Below, piece after piece: positions 5,762 to 6,872 of a stretch of 6,872 nt of DNA. The DNA comes from Patescibacteria group bacterium UBA4067. GTDB taxonomy: Bacteria > Patescibacteriota > Minisyncoccia > Minisyncoccales > Minisyncoccaceae. Made by a program: the position numbers and the translations under genes. The first letter of the stretch is position 1; the number at the start of each line of letters is the position of its first letter. Under the pieces are notes generated by a model. That model saw only the letters and a list, made by a program, of their open reading frames with translations. It searched no databases and was not told the origin of the DNA. The stretch covers positions 1 to 6,872 of the forward strand of contig DFZB01000034.1 in NCBI GenBank assembly GCA_002382025.1, written 5' to 3'.

Positions 5762-6826
5762 TTAAAAATTAATATCCAGTGAAAACGTTCTTTCGTTTTC
5801 TTCTAGACCACTAGCATTATCATTTTTAAAAAATAATGTTCCTTTTTTTGATTCTTTTGGATCAAAAAACAAATAAACCTTAAAATATACTGGGATTTTC
5901 ATCCAATTATCAATTATTTCTATATTAGAAACAGCTAAAACGTTATTATTTTCATCTAATAATTGAATTCTTCCTCCAATTGCTTCAAATGGTGCCCAAC
6001 CATTACCATTAAGATAGCCCTCTACTTCTAAAAAATATTTAAGATCTCCTTCAATTATTCCTGATTGTTCTATTTTTTCTCCTTGCTTGGGAGATAAAAC
6101 ATATATTCCTTTATTAAGAGTAAAATCATGATTTTCAAAAATATCCTCGCTTAAATAATCTTTAATTTCAGAAAAAGGAAGAATTACTTGTTTTTCTCCT
6201 GCTGCATATGGTGCAACCTGATAAGGAGGGAAATAAAAAATAAAAGCATTTTCAGAAACAATAAATTTTTCGTAATTTTCTTGTTTTTCTCCCGCTCCAT
6301 CTTTAATCCATGCTTCATCCGCATATTCATAGCCCAATAAATCTTCTATTGCATAACTTGATATTCTCTCTAAATAATAATTATTATTAAAGAAATCATC
6401 TAAAGTTAATTTGTTTTTTTCTATTATATTATATGTAAAACAATCCACATAATGATTGCCATGGGCCCCACCAGTATAGTCTGATTTATCAAACTTAAAA
6501 CTAATAATGTTTTTATTAAGCATTACTGAAAAATAATCAATATTAAGAAAATATTTTGCTCCATTAAAAGAAAAATACTCTAAATCTTTAAATGATTCTA
6601 TTTCAGAATCAACATATTCTTTAATTTCTTTATCAATTTCTTCAATTCCTAAAGAGGGGTAAGAAACAAAGATAATTTTTTCTTCATTTTCCTCTTTTAT
6701 AATATTTTTAGTAATTTCTAATTCTTTGGGTAAATCATTTTGTTTAGAATCCTCTTGCTTTCCTAAAAACCAAAAACCAATAATAACAAGTAGTAATAAA
6801 ATAATAATTAAAATTTGTTTTTTCAT
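5762..6826 (-). CDS. Membrane-anchored RsiV-like (DUF4163/DUF3298) protein with C-terminal Gmad2 domain
   Basis: A 354-residue protein. MKKQ is followed by one hydrophobic segment (5-22) with no lipobox Cys, so it is probably an uncleaved anchor with the rest outside the membrane. Residues about 50-135 resemble DUF4163 (TGGAHGN at 118-124, LDDFF at 142-146). Residues about 150-221 resemble DUF3298 (FYFPPYQVAPYAAGEKQVIL, then PFSEI), as in RsiV, PdaC and related wall-associated proteins. Residues about 241-354 match Gmad2, the Ig-like domain of spore-germination proteins: VLSPKQGEKIEQSGIIEG, IQLLDENNNVLA, DNWMKIPVYF, then GTLFF-KNDNASGLEENER. RsiV binds lysozyme and holds a sigma factor, but here only about four residues lie inside and no sigma-factor gene is adjacent, so an anti-sigma role is unlikely. 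A ligand- or wall-binding role is inferred. The gene precedes the pspC operon on the same strand, 61 bp away. Confidence 0.8.
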   Translation of the reverse strand: MKKQILIIILLLLVIIGFWFLGKQEDSKQNDLPKELEITKNIIKEENEEKIIFVSYPSLGIEEIDKEIKEYVDSEIESFKDLEYFSFNGAKYFLNIDYFSVMLNKNIISFKFDKSDYTGGAHGNHYVDCFTYNIIEKNKLTLDDFFNNNYYLERISSYAIEDLLGYEYADEAWIKDGAGEKQENYEKFIVSENAFIFYFPPYQVAPYAAGEKQVILPFSEIKDYLSEDIFENHDFTLNKGIYVLSPKQGEKIEQSGIIEGDLKYFLEVEGYLNGNGWAPFEAIGGRIQLLDENNNVLAVSNIEIIDNWMKIPVYFKVYLFFDPKESKKGTLFFKNDNASGLEENERTFSLDINF

Positions 6827-6832
6827 AAATAT

Positions 6833-6862
6833 ATTATACTATATAAACAAAGACGAAGTCAA
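6833..6862 (-). promoter_or_regulatory. Sigma70-type promoter giving a leaderless mRNA for the RsiV-like gene
   Basis: On the minus strand TTGACT (6862-6857), an 18-bp spacer and a perfect TATAAT (6838-6833) form a near-consensus promoter. With the usual 6-7 nt from -10 to start, transcription begins at or next to the A of the ATG (6826), so the message would have no leader and no ribosome binding site. It is the only element seen between 6827 and the right edge. Confidence 0.72.
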
Positions 6863-6872
6863 ATATTTTTAT

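Noticed and set aside
5762..6826. True RsiV anti-sigma factor
   Set aside because: Only about four residues precede the membrane helix, so there is no cytoplasmic sigma-binding part, and no sigma-factor gene is in the window.

Overview
The window is a strongly A+T-rich (by eye well under 30% GC), gene-dense stretch of a bacterial genome. Small compact genes, 1-4 nt junctions, few Shine-Dalgarno sequences, Lys/Asn/Ile-rich proteins and the gene mix suggest a Patescibacteria (Candidate Phyla Radiation) type organism. That lineage call is inference from style and content; no marker gene is present. All long frames read through with the standard bacterial code and TGA acts as a stop (end of the NuoF/HydB gene), which argues against the TGA=Gly lineages.

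Region 1 (1-1768, minus strand): an electron-transfer operon. A short NuoF/HydB-type flavin and iron-sulfur subunit overlaps by ATGA the start of an [FeFe]-hydrogenase-type large subunit, which runs off the left edge. The visible 261 residues hold a [2Fe-2S] domain, a His-Cys3 cluster motif, two [4Fe-4S] motifs and the start of the H-cluster domain; the H-cluster ligands lie outside the window. Together they look like a minimal NAD(H)-linked [FeFe] hydrogenase (HydAB). No NuoE/HydC gene is visible.

Region 2 (1769-2653): a 93-bp divergent intergenic region with back-to-back sigma70-type promoters. One drives hydBA; the other drives, almost leaderlessly, a stand-alone DUF2090 (IolC C-terminal/aldolase-like) gene. 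That gene collides tail to tail with region 3: the two stop codons share the palindrome TTAA.

Region 3 (2650-6872, minus strand): a cell-envelope cluster. In transcription order it holds a membrane-anchored RsiV-like protein (DUF4163/DUF3298) with a C-terminal Gmad2 domain, a PspC-domain protein, a LiaF-like/toast-rack/GerMN fusion, and a beta-CASP metallo-beta-lactamase ribonuclease. The last three are separated by 1 and 2 nt and form one operon behind a promoter that overlaps three alternating TTATCA/TGATAA half-sites. The RsiV-like gene has its own promoter, predicted to give a leaderless mRNA. GerMN and Gmad2, two domains known from spore-germination proteins and often joined in one protein, are here split over neighbouring genes of what is presumably a non-sporulating organism, each fused to an envelope-stress module. 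This is the most novel-looking part of the window and may be an envelope-sensing or cell-wall-associated system.

No rRNA, tRNA, CRISPR, insertion sequence or clear intrinsic terminator was found. The only non-coding stretches are 1769-1861, 5701-5761 and 6827-6872, all described below as promoter regions.
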